NCBI GenBank assembly: GCA_016716135.1
Contig: JADJWX010000009.1
Span: 124,001 to 188,000 of the forward strand
Length of the DNA stretch: 64,000 nucleotides
From: Lewinellaceae bacterium
GTDB lineage: Bacteria; Bacteroidota; Bacteroidia; Chitinophagales; Saprospiraceae
Direction: 5' to 3'
Notes under the pieces: generated by a model
Seen by the model: only the letters and a program-made list of their open reading frames with translations
The model's database searches: none
What the model was told of the DNA's origin: nothing
Program-made: the position numbers and the translations under genes
Part shown: positions 1-9,577 of the stretch, piece by piece
Layout of the letters: every line of letters begins with the position of its first letter
Position numbering within the stretch: position 1 is the stretch's first letter

Positions 1-880
1 GCTCGGGGCGAGGCGCTTCTTCCTGGACCTGATCAAAAACTTTTTCCACAAATTTCCAACGTCCTTTTTCAAGTTTGTAGCCGCTGTAACTTCCGTCGGG
101 GATATACATGATGCCGCCATTGTAGGGATTAGGATAAGGCACTAAATGATCGAATAATATCATCTGGTACTGTTCGTCCCAATTGAGGCGCACACGCGCT
201 TCGGCAAAATATTCAAGCATAAGGCGCATTTCGCCTTCCGCATCCGGTTGGTCAAAAACCGGCGCGCCAAAAACGGGCCTGCCTTTTTCGTCGAAACTCA
301 GCACCTCGACAACCTTGCGTTTGTCAAAAAAAGAAAAACCGTCAAAGCCAAACAGCAGGTATTTTCTCCCCTTTCGGGTGTCGAACGGCAGGAGGTTGTA
401 GTACAAGGCGCCGTACCAATAGTCATTGGCAAGTTGTTCCCGGGTCGGAAGTCCGCGCATTTCAGCACTCCGGTCGATCAAGGGAAAAAGGCTGAGTTCC
501 GGCTGATTCATCTGAATGGCGCCGTAATACCGGTAGGTAGAATCGTCGACAAAAAGTTGCCAGGTAAAAATCCGGAAACTGCTGTCGGGCGGGGTCAGGA
601 TAGAAACAGCCTTCAGGCGGTCAAAGGCATATTGAAACGAGTTTTCGGTTTTGAGCGCCTGTACCAGTCCGGTGATCAGGCTGCGGCAGGCCAAAAAACG
701 CATTTCCGGCAGGGAGTCGTTTACCACGGCATAGGCGAGGATGGCCAGGGTGTCTTCACTGGCATGAATCTTTTCAATGGCTTCCGGGCTGAGTTTTTCA
801 GAAGGTTTGGGTTTGGTTTGAGCCATTAGAAACGTTGGTAGCAACACTGTGGCTGCTAAACAGCAGAATGCTCGGATCAT
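1..880 (-). CDS. Secreted protein of unknown function, 3' part cut off by the window edge
   Basis: An open frame starts at the ATG ending at 880 and runs without a stop through base 1, giving 293 codons of an incomplete protein. The first 21 residues look like a Sec signal peptide (MIRAFCCLAATVLLPTFLMA, cleavage before QTKPK). The mature part is rich in Asp, Phe and Tyr and contains short runs such as YLLFGFDGFSFFDKRKVVEVL, suggesting beta structure, but I recognise no domain. The gene lies 84 bp downstream of the next minus-strand gene, so the two may be co-transcribed. Codon use resembles its neighbours. The function is unknown; the reading frame itself is well supported by its length and signal peptide. 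Confidence 0.8.
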   Translation of the reverse strand, partial: MIRAFCCLAATVLLPTFLMAQTKPKPSEKLSPEAIEKIHASEDTLAILAYAVVNDSLPEMRFLACRSLITGLVQALKTENSFQYAFDRLKAVSILTPPDSSFRIFTWQLFVDDSTYRYYGAIQMNQPELSLFPLIDRSAEMRGLPTREQLANDYWYGALYYNLLPFDTRKGRKYLLFGFDGFSFFDKRKVVEVLSFDEKGRPVFGAPVFDQPDAEGEMRLMLEYFAEARVRLNWDEQYQMILFDHLVPYPNPYNGGIMYIPDGSYSGYKLEKGRWKFVEKVFDQVQEEAPRPE

Positions 881-964
881 CAAAATTGGGTTGAAATTAA
901 AAATCGTGGGCGACAGCTAAACGCCGTTAGCCCCAGTGAAATTGCGTGTTTGCGGGAGGCATAC

Positions 965-2413
965 TTATTCCAGTTCGCCAATTTTCTCCAGCAGCCATTC
1001 GTGGTTGACATGGCTGGCTTTTTCCCGGATAACCTCTTCTTTCAGTTTGGCGATGGCGGCCTTGTCGTGCGGTGCGATCCGGGTAAGCCTGCGCACATAT
1101 TTCAACAGGTTGAGGTAACTTTTTTTTCGCTGTTGCGGAATGTTTTTATTTCGGTTCAGGAAAACGCGGAACGATTCCATGAAAGATTCCAGGGCATCGT
1201 GTTCGTCCAGTTCGTAATAGGCGTTGATCAACATTGTTTTACTCAAAAGATTGTAGCCAATGTCCTCATATTCAAGGTTGTGCAGCAACGCGAGCACTTT
1301 GTCAAATTTTCGTTGGTACCGGTACAGGCGGGCCAGATTGAAGGTGTAGGTGTTTTCCCGCGTATCGGACGGCAGGAAGGTTTTGTATTTTTCAATGAAA
1401 TCTTCGGCCCATTCCAGTTTACCCAAACGCAATGCTACGGCGGTAGTATTGTTGAATCGCCAGGTTGCAAGTTCATCGTTGACAATAAATACGCCTTTTT
1501 TAAGGCCATCTTCAAACAAGTCAAAATATTCCCGAAGGAACTGCTGGTTTCCCTTGTTCAATTTTCCGGTGCAGTAGTGCAGGGCGGAGTCGTACAGTTC
1601 AATGGCCTCTCGTTTGGGCATAACGCCGCCGTAGATATCCAACAGTTTGCGAAGGCTGAAGTAGTGTTTGTCGTTGTCTTCTTCATGGAGCGTTAGATAG
1701 GAGTAATAGTAAATGGCCAGTTCGGGCACACCATCCATGGATAACCGGCTCAAATAATTGAGAATTTCCGTGTTAAACCGCAGGTTATATTCGTAGTTCC
1801 CGGTGCGTTTTTGGCTCAGCCCGGCACTGAACAGTTTTAGTTTTTCAATCCAATAGAAGATATCGAGGCTGTTGGAAATCTCTTCCACGTTTGCCCGCGC
1901 GTTCAACGTCACATCAAATTCCATCATTTCGTAATACAGGCGTTCGATGGTGTAAAGATTTTTAAAGTAATCGAGCGAACGGTATGCTTGTTTGTCCAAT
2001 TCACCCTTAGCCTGCCGCAATGCGCTGTTGTACAGTGGTTCGATCTTTTTTTGGACTACAAAGTCCAGCAAGTCCATCTGTTGCCTCGTTTTATCTTTCA
2101 ACGAAGCTTCCAGGGCCATGAAGCTTTCGACCAGTTTTAACAAATCGGAACAGTGTTTCCGAAAGTTAACATCATCGTAGGGTGCATCGGGAAAAATCTT
2201 TGACCAAACCTGTTGCCGGTCGAAGCCGGAATAGCCTTTTTCCAGCATTCGCAGAAAGATGGTGCAAAGTTGGGTTAACAGCTTGCTTTGATTAAAGTAG
2301 GGGGAGCGCAAATACTTTACAAGCCGCTTACTTACAAGCGGTTCCAGGCAACGCAAGGTGAGAAAAAGTTTGTTCGTGTACGCCTCGTTCCGAGCTGCCG
2401 TTTTTTTGCGCAT
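965..2413 (-). CDS. Hypothetical alpha-helical protein, 482 aa
   Basis: A long intact frame beginning with ATG at 2413. There is no signal peptide or membrane segment, so the product is probably cytoplasmic. Residues 20-60 (ending in the phrase VKYLRSPYFNQSKLL) resemble the N terminus of a group of uncharacterised Bacteroidota proteins of about 450-500 residues. The rest is almost entirely helical, with repeated aromatic/leucine spacing (for example LARLYRYQRKFDKVLALLHNLE and the following helix) like degenerate TPR or SEL1 helices. No catalytic motif is visible. The + strand frame at 950-1696 is its antisense shadow. It may form a transcription unit with the partial gene at 1-880. Confidence 0.8.
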   Translation of the reverse strand: MRKKTAARNEAYTNKLFLTLRCLEPLVSKRLVKYLRSPYFNQSKLLTQLCTIFLRMLEKGYSGFDRQQVWSKIFPDAPYDDVNFRKHCSDLLKLVESFMALEASLKDKTRQQMDLLDFVVQKKIEPLYNSALRQAKGELDKQAYRSLDYFKNLYTIERLYYEMMEFDVTLNARANVEEISNSLDIFYWIEKLKLFSAGLSQKRTGNYEYNLRFNTEILNYLSRLSMDGVPELAIYYYSYLTLHEEDNDKHYFSLRKLLDIYGGVMPKREAIELYDSALHYCTGKLNKGNQQFLREYFDLFEDGLKKGVFIVNDELATWRFNNTTAVALRLGKLEWAEDFIEKYKTFLPSDTRENTYTFNLARLYRYQRKFDKVLALLHNLEYEDIGYNLLSKTMLINAYYELDEHDALESFMESFRVFLNRNKNIPQQRKKSYLNLLKYVRRLTRIAPHDKAAIAKLKEEVIREKASHVNHEWLLEKIGELE

Positions 2414-2662
2414 ACTTAAAATGTGCTTGCTAAATCACGATTGGTTGTTTTAAACTGAACAGGTCTGCCGGTGCGTATAATCCACGCAACAATGACCATA
2501 TATTATTATTCACAATACCGACAACGTAAAAAGGCGAAAATGCCGGATAGTAACCTGACAACCAACTTATTGAGTTAAAGTGGAAAGATGCCGTTTTTTT
2601 TTCGGCCTTTCACAAAATTAGATTTTTCTTTTCACAAGGAGTCGTGTTTGAAGCAGAGTTCC

Positions 2663-2670
2663 TATTTTTG
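2663..2670 (+). promoter_or_regulatory. Candidate -7 element TATTTTTG for the T9SS cargo gene at 2693
   Basis: TATTTTTG matches the Bacteroidota -7 consensus TAnnTTTG and lies 22 bp before the ATG. No well-spaced -33 TTTG is visible, so confidence is modest. Confidence 0.4.
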
Positions 2671-2692
2671 ATGGACTTTTAATACCGTAGCC

Positions 2693-5209
2693 ATGAATGC
2701 GTTTTCACTCCATGTGCCCATCAGAATAATGCTGTTGGTGTCTTTCCTGATTTCAGGAACCCGGGTAAGCCTGTGGAGCCAAAATGCAGGCCCCTACAAA
2801 AACATCGTCACAGCACTAAACCTACCCGTAAGCGATACCGTTAGTGGCCAAAATCTTAGTATTTACCCGGTTAGCCCGGTCCCAAAAAATGGCACAGTAA
2901 CAATCCAGCTGCTTCAATCCGGTGGCTCCGGAACGCCCTACATCTATGCTGTAAATTACACCCCCGATCCGGGGTTCATGGGGGTGGATACTTTTACACT
3001 GGAATTAAACTACCAGGGTTCATACCCTTATCTGGTTTACCGCGGCTACCGCGTTTCTGTTTTCCGCTCCTTGCTGACGATCAAAAGCGATTTTGCAGTG
3101 ACGACTTCAGGCACTCCGGTGACTACCGATGTTCTGGCGAACGACCTGAGCAACAATGGCCCATTGAGCATTACGGCTATTCCGCAGGTAAAAAACGGCA
3201 CCGCCACGCTTGTTGGCAACAACTCGATTCGATTCAGCCCGGCTCCGGGATTTACGGGTATCGGTTATGTAAATTATGTGGCTTGCGATGCCACAGGCGC
3301 CTGCCAAACAGCCCAATTGGCTATCGGCGTCAGCAACAACCAGACACCGGGCAATGATACCTTACACCTCGCAACCGCGAAAAACACTGCGCTGACCATG
3401 CCCCTCCGGCACGCGGGTTATAGCTTGTTTCAAGCGCCTGCCAATGGTTTGGTTGTCATGCAGAACGACCATGCATTCCGGTATACTCCAAACCAAAACT
3501 TTACGGGTGTCGACCAGTTTATCCTGTCCAGCACCGCTTTTGGAGGTCCGGTTCAAAAAACGGTTTTCGTGGAAGTGCTGAATACCGTTCCATCAAATAC
3601 GATGGCCCTGCCCGACCGGGTTTTTACACCGAAAGAAACACCTGTTTCTTTTAATGTTCGCCAAAATGACATTGGTAACCTTTTAGTGAAAAGCTGGGTC
3701 GTGCCTTCCAATTTTCCGGGCACTATTAGCAATACGAATGGCAGTGGCAATGTAACCTTTACCCCGAATCCCGGATTTTCCGGGGTGGCCACATTTTCCT
3801 ATAAGATCGGCAATATGTTTGTTCCCGATCTTGAGATTGCCCCCGTCGAAGTCGTTGTTGGAAACCTGGCGCCTTCAAAGCCCGCATTTGAACTGACAAC
3901 CCCAACAGAAACCCCGATGGTGATCAACTATGCGATTCCATTTACCGGTTTTGATTTTGATGTGATCGACCAACCCGATCATGGCAACCTGGATTTTTTT
4001 CCCGGTTTTAGCAGCCAAACCATTAACGGACAGTCTGTTTCAGGATACAACCTGCTTGTTTATACGCCCGATAACGGGTATGCCGGACTGGATCAGTTTG
4101 AAATAAATTATTGCGTAGCCTCCAACGGGCAATGCCAGCCAACCAAAATAACCGTTAGTGTAATCAATGTTTTTTCAGCACCGGGCCCCTATTGTGTCAC
4201 AGATTGCGTGTGGACCGGAGACGTGAACACCGATGGTGTGGTAAACAACAAAGACTTGCTTCCAATGGGGTATTATATGGGCCTCAGCGGCACAGAGCGC
4301 GACAACGCCTCCTTTGAGTGGTACGGGCAGCAAGCCAATAATTGGAACAATCCATTCCTGGGAAATACAGCCGACCTGAAACACGCCGATACCGATGGCA
4401 ATGGCATGGTCAACTCGGATGATACCCTGGCGATCAGTTATTTTTATGGCCTGAATCACCAGCTTACACCGCACATTCCACCCAGTTCGAAAGGTTTGCA
4501 GTTTTCACTTAACCTGCTGACTCCCAACCCCGGCGTGGGTGACCTGGTTGAAGTTGCTGTGCATTTGGGCAGTAGCAACCAACCTGTAACCAATCTGTAC
4601 GGCTATACTTTTAATGCATCGTTAAGTCCGCAAATTCTTGATTCAGCCTTGCAAATCAACTTTTTGCAAGGATCGTGGATGAACCAAAACGCGGCGGATA
4701 TCTGGATGTCGAAAAACCCAAAACCAGGCCGTTTGGAGTCAGCGTTTACCCGCACAAATGGCGTAGCGGCAAGCGGGCACGGCGTGGTCGGTATTATGAG
4801 TTTTATCATTATTGACATTGTCGACGACAGCAAACTGAACGCCGCGCCCTATTTCACCCTTGAGGTGGATGCCCCTGAAGCCATGTGGGCTGACGGGCAA
4901 CGTACTGCCGGAACAACCATTTCACTTGATATTCCCCTGCGCCTGCATCGGAAAGAACCGGTTTCAAATACGGATTTCTTCGTGTATCCCTCGCCCGCAA
5001 AGGATTTGCTTCAGGTGCATCTCAATGGCGACGATGTCATTGAATCGCTGACTATTTTTGACCAGGCCGGAAAAATGGTTTTTGACTCCGGATCGGTGCA
5101 GTGGGAGCACGCCGAATTGAATATCGGGCATCTTCCCAACGGACTTTACATTGCCGCTGCCCGTACAGCCGGCGGGCATGTTGTCAAAAAATTTCAGATC
5201 ATCCGGTAA
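2693..5209 (+). CDS. T9SS-secreted multidomain protein with Ig-like repeats, dockerin-like and cohesin-like modules
   Basis: 838 aa. A signal peptide covers about residues 1-30. Residues 35-490 hold about five cadherin/Big-type Ig-like repeats, each with a motif like FTPNPGFSGVATFSY or YTPDNGYAGLDQFEI. A dockerin-like pair of calcium-binding loops follows: D510-VNTDGVVNNKD and, near residue 566, DTDGNGMVNSDD, separated by a 45-residue insert. Residues 600-740 look like a cohesin-type beta sandwich (VEVAVHLGSSNQPVTNLYGY). The last 80 residues (FFVYPSPAKDLLQVHL to VKKFQIIR) form a type A T9SS sorting domain, so the protein should cross the outer membrane and become surface-attached or released. 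A bidirectional terminator follows. No enzymatic domain is seen; an adhesive or scaffolding role is an inference. Confidence 0.9.
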   Translation: MNAFSLHVPIRIMLLVSFLISGTRVSLWSQNAGPYKNIVTALNLPVSDTVSGQNLSIYPVSPVPKNGTVTIQLLQSGGSGTPYIYAVNYTPDPGFMGVDTFTLELNYQGSYPYLVYRGYRVSVFRSLLTIKSDFAVTTSGTPVTTDVLANDLSNNGPLSITAIPQVKNGTATLVGNNSIRFSPAPGFTGIGYVNYVACDATGACQTAQLAIGVSNNQTPGNDTLHLATAKNTALTMPLRHAGYSLFQAPANGLVVMQNDHAFRYTPNQNFTGVDQFILSSTAFGGPVQKTVFVEVLNTVPSNTMALPDRVFTPKETPVSFNVRQNDIGNLLVKSWVVPSNFPGTISNTNGSGNVTFTPNPGFSGVATFSYKIGNMFVPDLEIAPVEVVVGNLAPSKPAFELTTPTETPMVINYAIPFTGFDFDVIDQPDHGNLDFFPGFSSQTINGQSVSGYNLLVYTPDNGYAGLDQFEINYCVASNGQCQPTKITVSVINVFSAPGPYCVTDCVWTGDVNTDGVVNNKDLLPMGYYMGLSGTERDNASFEWYGQQANNWNNPFLGNTADLKHADTDGNGMVNSDDTLAISYFYGLNHQLTPHIPPSSKGLQFSLNLLTPNPGVGDLVEVAVHLGSSNQPVTNLYGYTFNASLSPQILDSALQINFLQGSWMNQNAADIWMSKNPKPGRLESAFTRTNGVAASGHGVVGIMSFIIIDIVDDSKLNAAPYFTLEVDAPEAMWADGQRTAGTTISLDIPLRLHRKEPVSNTDFFVYPSPAKDLLQVHLNGDDVIESLTIFDQAGKMVFDSGSVQWEHAELNIGHLPNGLYIAAARTAGGHVVKKFQIIR

Positions 5210-5246
5210 AACGGCAGGGGCCGGCAACGAAAATTTACAGTAAAAG

Positions 5247-5283
5247 AAAAAACCCGTTTTCTGAATACAGAAGCGGGTTTTTC
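5247..5283. terminator. Bidirectional intrinsic terminator
   Basis: An imperfect hairpin (AAACCCG..TTCTG, AATA loop, CAGAA..CGGGTTT) flanked by A and T runs. It sits between two convergent genes (stops at 5209 and 5313) and can serve both strands. Confidence 0.75.
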
Positions 5284-5312
5284 GCATACCGGATCAATAC
5301 CGCAGCCTTTTT

Positions 5313-5924
5313 TCAGATCAGGTAATTAATCCCTAAAAAAGCCACTAAAAACAACCAGAGTATATCCAGAAAGTGCCAGTAAATGGTGAGCAAACGCAAT
5401 TTCAGGCGTTTCTCCGGGTCGGAAAAGTAAATCAGCACCGTTACCGGATCAACCATGCGTTTGCGGGCCGTGTAGTAAAATACGATCAGAAAAGGCAGCC
5501 CTGCCACGACATGCACCAGGTGTGTGATAGAAAGCACATATAAAAATCCCGCTGTCGTGGAAGCATTCATCCCAATATTGTTCATTTTGAACAACCAGGC
5601 CCAGGCAACGCCTTGCATGACCATAAAAAATACCGACAAAAAGATGGTGTAACGTAAGTTGCGTTGGTACCCCTCGGTATCATCCCCGAGATAACAGTTT
5701 TTGGCAAGTATCATCGTGTAACTACTGCCCAGCAAAATCAACGTATTAAATAAAAAAAGCCAGGGCAACTGGACCGGCGGCACCTGCATCGTTACACGGA
5801 TATAGGTATAACTGATCGAAAGCGCCAGAAAAAGCAAAGACAAGCCGAAGAGCAACAACATCAACATGATGTTGTAGGGATGAAATAAGAGGTTCTCCTG
5901 CGAATTTGATGGTTGTGCCTTCAT
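5313..5924 (-). CDS. Cytochrome c oxidase subunit III family membrane protein
   Basis: 203 aa from the ATG at 5924. Five hydrophobic segments are visible (about residues 20-45, 55-78, 90-112, 125-152 and 172-200), the short five-helix form of heme-copper oxidase subunit III. The last helix carries the family phrase YWHFLDILWLFLV. An upstream in-frame ATG at 6038 would add 38 charged residues not typical of the family, and a TACCTTTG promoter element at 5990-5997 lies inside that extension, so the later start is preferred. The gene stands alone, with no other oxidase subunits in the window; it could instead be a NorE-like accessory subunit. It probably assists assembly or stability of an inner-membrane terminal oxidase encoded elsewhere. 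Confidence 0.87.
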   Translation of the reverse strand: MKAQPSNSQENLLFHPYNIMLMLLLFGLSLLFLALSISYTYIRVTMQVPPVQLPWLFLFNTLILLGSSYTMILAKNCYLGDDTEGYQRNLRYTIFLSVFFMVMQGVAWAWLFKMNNIGMNASTTAGFLYVLSITHLVHVVAGLPFLIVFYYTARKRMVDPVTVLIYFSDPEKRLKLRLLTIYWHFLDILWLFLVAFLGINYLI

Positions 5925-5989
5925 GTTATGCCAACGGCGCTCAATACGAATCCGGTTTTGTCCAAACTCAAATAAAAATGACGTTGAAA

Positions 5990-5997
5990 CAAAGGTA
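5990..5997 (-). promoter_or_regulatory. -7 promoter element TACCTTTG for the oxidase subunit III gene
   Basis: On the minus strand this reads TACCTTTG, an exact TAnnTTTG match, 65 bp upstream of the chosen start at 5924. It argues against the longer open frame starting at 6038. Confidence 0.55.
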
Positions 5998-6049
5998 TGG
6001 CATAATAGTTCTCCCCGGGAATGAACCCTGTGGTTCATAAAAGAGGCGC

Positions 6050-6057
6050 TATTTTTG
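6050..6057 (+). promoter_or_regulatory. -7 promoter element TATTTTTG for the gene at 6089
   Basis: TATTTTTG matches TAnnTTTG, 31 bp before the ATG. It lies back to back with the minus-strand element at 5990-5997, so the intergenic region carries divergent promoters. Confidence 0.5.
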
Positions 6058-6088
6058 CAGCACCACTGTTTAATCTGAAACCGATTCC

Positions 6089-9000
6089 ATGATACATACC
6101 ATTCGACTGACGCTTTTTCTGTTCACTGCCGGCGCCCTCTTTTCCTGCCACTACCGCAATCCGGAAAAAAGCGATGCATTACAACGAAAAGCAGAACCCT
6201 ACGACCAGTTTTCCTTCCAGCGCTCCTTTCCCGACCGCGACTTTGACTGGAAAGGCTGGCGCAAACGTATGGCAACGTTGCGTGTAAATTTTGCAAAATC
6301 GCTTTCCGACAACCACCTGGCAGAAAACAGCGCGGCCCCCAACTGGACCCTGCAGGGGCCTGGCAATGTCGCCGGACGCATCAATACCCTGGCAATTCAT
6401 CCGGAAAACGAAAATATCGTTTTGGCAGGTTTCTCAGCCGGCGGGATTTTTAAAACCACCGATGGCGGCCTGACCTGGAAGCCGGTATTTGACAACCAGC
6501 TGGAACTTTCTGTGGGGCATATCTCCTACGACCCGAATAATCCGGACATTGTGTATGCCGGTACCGGCGACCCGAATATGCCGGCCATTGTTTTCAACGG
6601 AAACGGCGTGTACAAAAGCACCGACGGCGGCGAAAGCTGGTCGTATTTGGGCCTTTCGCAGGAAGGGATCATTTCCAAGGTTTTTGTTGACCCGGGAAAT
6701 TCCAACACACTTTTCGCCGCTGTTATGGGCAATCCGTATGTCCGCGATGCAAAACGTGGCGTTTACAAAAGCACCGATGGGGGCCAAACCTGGCAAAATG
6801 TTTTGTTCGTCAGCAACCAGGCTGGCGCCAGCGACCTGGTTATCAATCCGGCAAACCCGCAAATTCTGTATGCCTCGTTCTGGGACCGTATCCGCAACAA
6901 TCAGGAGTCGATCATTTACGGGCCGCATGCCCGCGTATACAAATCCAGCGATGGCGGCGCCACCTGGAACCAGCTCGGCGGCGGATTACCCGGTGGCGTA
7001 TTGGGGCGTACCGGGCTTGCTATTTCGCCTCAAAATCCGGATAAGTTGTATGCAATTTATATGGATTCACTCTCGACGCCCCATGGCTTATACAAAACCA
7101 CCGATGGGGGCCAAACCTGGACATCGCTGAACGTACTGGCCCTGGAAGATGCCTGCGCGGATTTTGGCTGGTATTTTGGAAAAATCCGGGTTAACCCGGC
7201 AAATGACGAAGAAGTCTATTTTCTTGGAATAATCCTGTGGCGAAAAGATGCGGGTAGCACGCAATGGCAACCTTCCGCCAATTCGCATGCCGACTGCCAC
7301 GACCTTCAATTTGCCGCAACCGGCAAGCGCTACCTGGCTACCGATGGCGGGGTTTACCGGAATACACCCGGGCAAATGCAATGGTTCAAAAGCCACAACC
7401 TGCCGACCACGCAGTTTTACCACACCAGCTACAACCCGCACGAGCCCAATACCTACTACGGCGGTGCACAAGACAATGGCATTCAAAAGGGGAACGGCTC
7501 TGTGTACAACGGCTGGTCTTCCGTTTTTTCGGCCGATGGCTTCCGTTGTGCGTTTCACCCGAACGACCCAAATATTTTTTGGGTGGAAACACAAAACGGA
7601 AACATTCATAAAACTACCGATGGCGGCCAAACCTGGCTTTTTGGTCAAAACTGCCTGGGTACGCCCGACCGCTGCAACTGGGACACCCCGTACTTTATCA
7701 GCCAGCATTATACCAGCAGATTGTTTGCCGGAACCTACCGCGTTTATTTTTCCGACAATGGCAGCGGCTGGGGCGCCATTTCCGGCGATCTGACCGACGG
7801 CATCGTTTTTGGCGCCCGTTTTCACAATATTTCCTGCCTGGCAGAATCGCCAATTCTGGCCGAAAAACTGCTGGCAGGCACCTCAGATGGCAATGTCTGG
7901 CGCCGGGAGCCAACCGGAAGTTGGGTAAAAATCTCAACCGGGTTGCCCGACCGCTATGTCACTTCCGTAACGGCCTCCCCTACCCTGACCAACCGGATTT
8001 TTGTGACAAATTCCGGCTTTCGCGACAATGAGTACATCCCGCACGTTCACCGTTCGGATGACAATGGCCTCACCTGGACCGACATTGGGTCAGGCTTGCC
8101 CAATGTGCCGGTAAATGATTTGTTTGTGCTCCCGGAGCATGCAGACAGCGTGCTCTTTGCGGCCACGGATGCCGGAGTGTATATCAGTTTGAGCAGCGGC
8201 CAACAATGGCAGCGCCTGGGAACGAATCTGCCTTTTGTCCCGGTATTTGATCTGGAGCGCAACCCCGTGCGCAATGAACTGCTTGCGGCTACCTATGCCA
8301 GAGGCTTGTGGACCTTTCCGCTCGATTCTGTGTTTAACCTTCAAACCGAACCTGCCGTCGTTGTGAACGGAACGATAAAAACGGAAACCGGCGATGGAAT
8401 TGAACAGGTGCTGATTTGTGACCAGCCGTTTCAACAAACCGGAACTTCAGGAACCTTTGAAATACGCTCCGATGCAGGCTGTCTTGCAAACGGGCTGTAT
8501 CCGACGCGAAACGACAACCCACTCAACGGCGTCAGCACGTTTGATTTGGTCTTGATCAACCGGCATATTTTGGGGATTGAGGCCCTAAACTCGCCCTACA
8601 AAATCATCGCTGCCGATGCCAATAATTCGCGCTCGGTGAGCACCTTTGATATTGTGACCCTGCGCAAATTGATCCTAGGCATCGATACCGTGCTGACGAA
8701 CATTGATTCCTGGCGCTTTATTCCGGACAACTACAGTTTTCCGGATCCGCAAAATCCGTTCGGGAATATTTTCCCGGAGGGGATAGACCTGAACCCGGGC
8801 GATCCGCCGCAACTGATCAACTTTACAGGGCTGAAAGTCGGCGACGTAAACAGTAATGCCGCCCCCAATTTGCAAAGTTCGGCGCAACACCGCTCTTCCG
8901 AACGTTACTCTGTTTACGTTGATAACAGGCAGTTTCAGGCAAATGAAGAACTCACCGTACCGTTTCTACTGGATTTGGAGCGAGTGGCAGGCGTCCAGTT

Positions 9001-9577
9001 TACCGTTCAATACGACCCGGATAAACTTGAGTTGGAGGCTGTGGAGCCAATTCTGGAAGGGCTAACAATTGAAAATTTTGCACTCAATCCGGGCAGGCGG
9101 ACCTGTTTTACGACCAGTTTTGAATTGCCAGACGGTCCAACCCGGGAAGCCCAAACCGGGACCCCAAAAGTCGCTTTTCGGGCCCGGTTCCGAAGCAAGG
9201 CGCCCGGGCGGTTGCAAAGCAGCATTTGGATAAACAATGCCCCGACGCCAGCCCTGGCTTTTCGTGAGGACGGCTCGCCTATGGAGCCCGTTTTGCAGTG
9301 GCGATCCGGCGAAGAAACCAACCCGGTAACCTGGCAGGTATTTCCCAATCCCGCAGACTCCGATGGCGTTTGGTTCAAATGTAACGGCGCACTGGATGGC
9401 GAAGTAAACCTTCGAATTTTCAATACCGCCGGGAAAATGGTTTTGACAAAAAAACTAAATGGAAAAAGCCTGAAGGTAGAAACGGGTCAACTTTCCGGCA
9501 ATGGTGTGTACTGGTATGAAATCCGGCAGGGAAAGACGCGATGGACCGGGAAGCTGCTTGTTCTTGCCGGTCAATAA
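6089..9577 (+). CDS. BNR/VPS10-type beta-propeller T9SS cargo with dockerin-like and cohesin-like modules
   Basis: 1162 aa. The N terminus (MIHTIRLTLFLFTAGALFSC) reads as a lipoprotein-type signal with Cys20, unusual for a T9SS cargo. Residues 80-750 contain many BNR/sortilin-like blades with the Asp-box pattern S/TTDGGxTW (KTTDGGLTW, KSTDGGESW, KSTDGGQTW, KTTDGGQTW), predicting one or two propellers. Residues 760-930 include two dockerin-like half-sites (NGVSTFDLVLINRHILG and RSVSTFDIVTLRKLILG). Residues 940-1070 look like a cohesin-type sandwich (ELTVPFLLDLERVAGVQFTV). The last 80 residues form a type A T9SS sorting domain (VFPNPADSDGVWF to GKLLVL). It overlaps the convergent oxidase gene by 7 bp. 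Ligand or substrate is unknown; glycan or protein binding is plausible. Confidence 0.9.
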   Translation: MIHTIRLTLFLFTAGALFSCHYRNPEKSDALQRKAEPYDQFSFQRSFPDRDFDWKGWRKRMATLRVNFAKSLSDNHLAENSAAPNWTLQGPGNVAGRINTLAIHPENENIVLAGFSAGGIFKTTDGGLTWKPVFDNQLELSVGHISYDPNNPDIVYAGTGDPNMPAIVFNGNGVYKSTDGGESWSYLGLSQEGIISKVFVDPGNSNTLFAAVMGNPYVRDAKRGVYKSTDGGQTWQNVLFVSNQAGASDLVINPANPQILYASFWDRIRNNQESIIYGPHARVYKSSDGGATWNQLGGGLPGGVLGRTGLAISPQNPDKLYAIYMDSLSTPHGLYKTTDGGQTWTSLNVLALEDACADFGWYFGKIRVNPANDEEVYFLGIILWRKDAGSTQWQPSANSHADCHDLQFAATGKRYLATDGGVYRNTPGQMQWFKSHNLPTTQFYHTSYNPHEPNTYYGGAQDNGIQKGNGSVYNGWSSVFSADGFRCAFHPNDPNIFWVETQNGNIHKTTDGGQTWLFGQNCLGTPDRCNWDTPYFISQHYTSRLFAGTYRVYFSDNGSGWGAISGDLTDGIVFGARFHNISCLAESPILAEKLLAGTSDGNVWRREPTGSWVKISTGLPDRYVTSVTASPTLTNRIFVTNSGFRDNEYIPHVHRSDDNGLTWTDIGSGLPNVPVNDLFVLPEHADSVLFAATDAGVYISLSSGQQWQRLGTNLPFVPVFDLERNPVRNELLAATYARGLWTFPLDSVFNLQTEPAVVVNGTIKTETGDGIEQVLICDQPFQQTGTSGTFEIRSDAGCLANGLYPTRNDNPLNGVSTFDLVLINRHILGIEALNSPYKIIAADANNSRSVSTFDIVTLRKLILGIDTVLTNIDSWRFIPDNYSFPDPQNPFGNIFPEGIDLNPGDPPQLINFTGLKVGDVNSNAAPNLQSSAQHRSSERYSVYVDNRQFQANEELTVPFLLDLERVAGVQFTVQYDPDKLELEAVEPILEGLTIENFALNPGRRTCFTTSFELPDGPTREAQTGTPKVAFRARFRSKAPGRLQSSIWINNAPTPALAFREDGSPMEPVLQWRSGEETNPVTWQVFPNPADSDGVWFKCNGALDGEVNLRIFNTAGKMVLTKKLNGKSLKVETGQLSGNGVYWYEIRQGKTRWTGKLLVLAGQ

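Noticed and set aside
5924..6038. Longer start for the oxidase subunit III gene
   Set aside because: The added residues are unlike the family and contain the promoter element at 5990-5997.
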